In this document: positions 7,141 through 7,621 of the stretch, piece by piece
Layout: every line of letters starts with the position of its first letter
Numbering within the stretch: the stretch's first letter is position 1
Assembly: GCF_002419815.1 (NCBI RefSeq)
Contig: NZ_DIGV01000024.1
Span: 1-7,621, forward strand
Direction: 5' to 3'
DNA: 7,621 bases
DNA from: Brevundimonas sp. UBA5713
Lineage (GTDB): Bacteria; Pseudomonadota; Alphaproteobacteria; Caulobacterales; Caulobacteraceae
Program-made: the position numbers and the translations under genes
Notes under the pieces: generated by a model
Seen by the model: the letters and a program-made list of their open reading frames with translations, nothing else
Database searches by the model: none
Told to the model about the DNA's origin: nothing

Positions 7141-7621
7141 ATGAGAGATTTCAAGGGCATGAAGCGCCAACGCGGCCGCAATCGCAAGCCGAGCGGCGGC
7201 AATAACGCGAATGCAACCAACCCGAACCGTTCGTGGGACTCGCAAGGCCCCGAGAACATCAAGGTTCGCGGTAATGCCCAGACGGTCTACGAACGCTATA
7301 TGCAGCTGGCCCGCGATGCCGCCGCTGCCGGTGACCGCGTTCTGGCCGAAAACTACACCCAACACGCCGAGCACTATTTCCGCGTCCTGCGCGCGCTCCA
7401 GCCGCTGCGTTCGGTCAGCGAGATCGCCCAGCGCGAACAGGCCGGCCAAGGCTTCGACATCGACTTCGAAGACGAATCCGGTGCACAGGCCGCAGCTATC
7501 ATTGCGGCCCAGCAGGCCGAAGAGCGCCGCGCCGAAGAAGAAGCCCGCCGTCAGGCCGAGCGCGCCGAGCGCGAAGCCCAGCGCGAGCGTGAACGAGCCG
7601 AGCGCGCCGAACGCGGCGAGG
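7141..7621 (+). CDS. DUF4167 domain protein, 3' end missing
   Basis: The frame is open from ATG 7141 to the window edge (160 codons visible), so it is a partial gene. The N-terminus is strongly basic (MRDFKGMKRQRGRNRK), followed by an Asn-rich stretch. Residues of about 30-88 carry the DUF4167 core: QGPENIKVRGNAQTVYERY (35-53), then LARDAAAAGDRVLAENYTQHAEHYFRVL in consecutive order to residue 83. From about 121 the protein turns into a highly charged Ala/Glu/Arg run (121-160), probably a long helix or coiled coil of low complexity. The family is known in Alphaproteobacteria and its function is unknown; the basic N-terminus suggests nucleic-acid binding, which is inference. ATG 7141 has no good Shine-Dalgarno. 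ATG 7159 (residue 7) is an alternative, but its AAGGG is only 1 nt upstream. The location after prmC supports the assignment. Confidence 0.88.
   Translation, partial: MRDFKGMKRQRGRNRKPSGGNNANATNPNRSWDSQGPENIKVRGNAQTVYERYMQLARDAAAAGDRVLAENYTQHAEHYFRVLRALQPLRSVSEIAQREQAGQGFDIDFEDESGAQAAAIIAAQQAEERRAEEEARRQAERAEREAQRERERAERAERGE

Noticed and set aside
6934..7449. Open minus-strand frame of 171 codons over the DUF4167 region
   Set aside because: The plus strand here encodes a recognisable DUF4167 core, which explains the coding-like statistics.
7504..7621. Repeated GCCGAGCGC-like units as a DNA repeat or CRISPR-like array
   Set aside because: The units are irregular and are explained by codons for the Ala/Glu/Arg-rich tail of the DUF4167 protein.

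Overview
The window looks like ordinary chromosomal DNA from a GC-rich alphaproteobacterium. The best guess is a member of the Caulobacterales (Asticcacaulis/Caulobacter/Brevundimonas type). This rests on the partial DUF4167 gene at the right end, a family I know from Alphaproteobacteria, lying downstream of prmC, and on the RF1 sequence style. The order is an inference; no rRNA or other decisive marker is present.

Layout: (1) 1-1679, plus strand: the 3' part of ispG (isoprenoid precursor synthesis), a small DUF333 lipoprotein and a YibF-like glutathione S-transferase. They are packed with gaps of 12 and 3 nt and probably form one transcript. (2) 1707-3176, minus strand: a response regulator with a C-terminal receiver domain, followed downstream by a TauE/SafE-type membrane permease. 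A large nested hairpin lies between them. (3) 3463-4530, plus: prfA (peptide release factor 1), which appears to start at a TTG codon. (4) 4537-5829, minus: a YihY/BrkB-family inner-membrane protein, tail to tail with prfA. (5) 5897-6808, plus: prmC, the methyltransferase that modifies the GGQ glutamine of release factors, closed by a strong intrinsic terminator. (6) 7141-7621, plus: the 5' part of a DUF4167 gene, preceded by a 332-nt gap holding that terminator and a candidate promoter.

Functional links: PrmC acts directly on the prfA product (Gln230 here). The two genes are often adjacent in bacteria, but here they are split by the inverted yihY-like gene. The other neighbours have no evident shared pathway.

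I found no mobile element, CRISPR array, tRNA or rRNA, and no convincing undescribed system. The points most worth a second look are the non-ATG prfA start, the nested hairpin between the response regulator and tauE, the interrupted prfA-prmC pair, and the uncharacterised N-terminal region of the response regulator.
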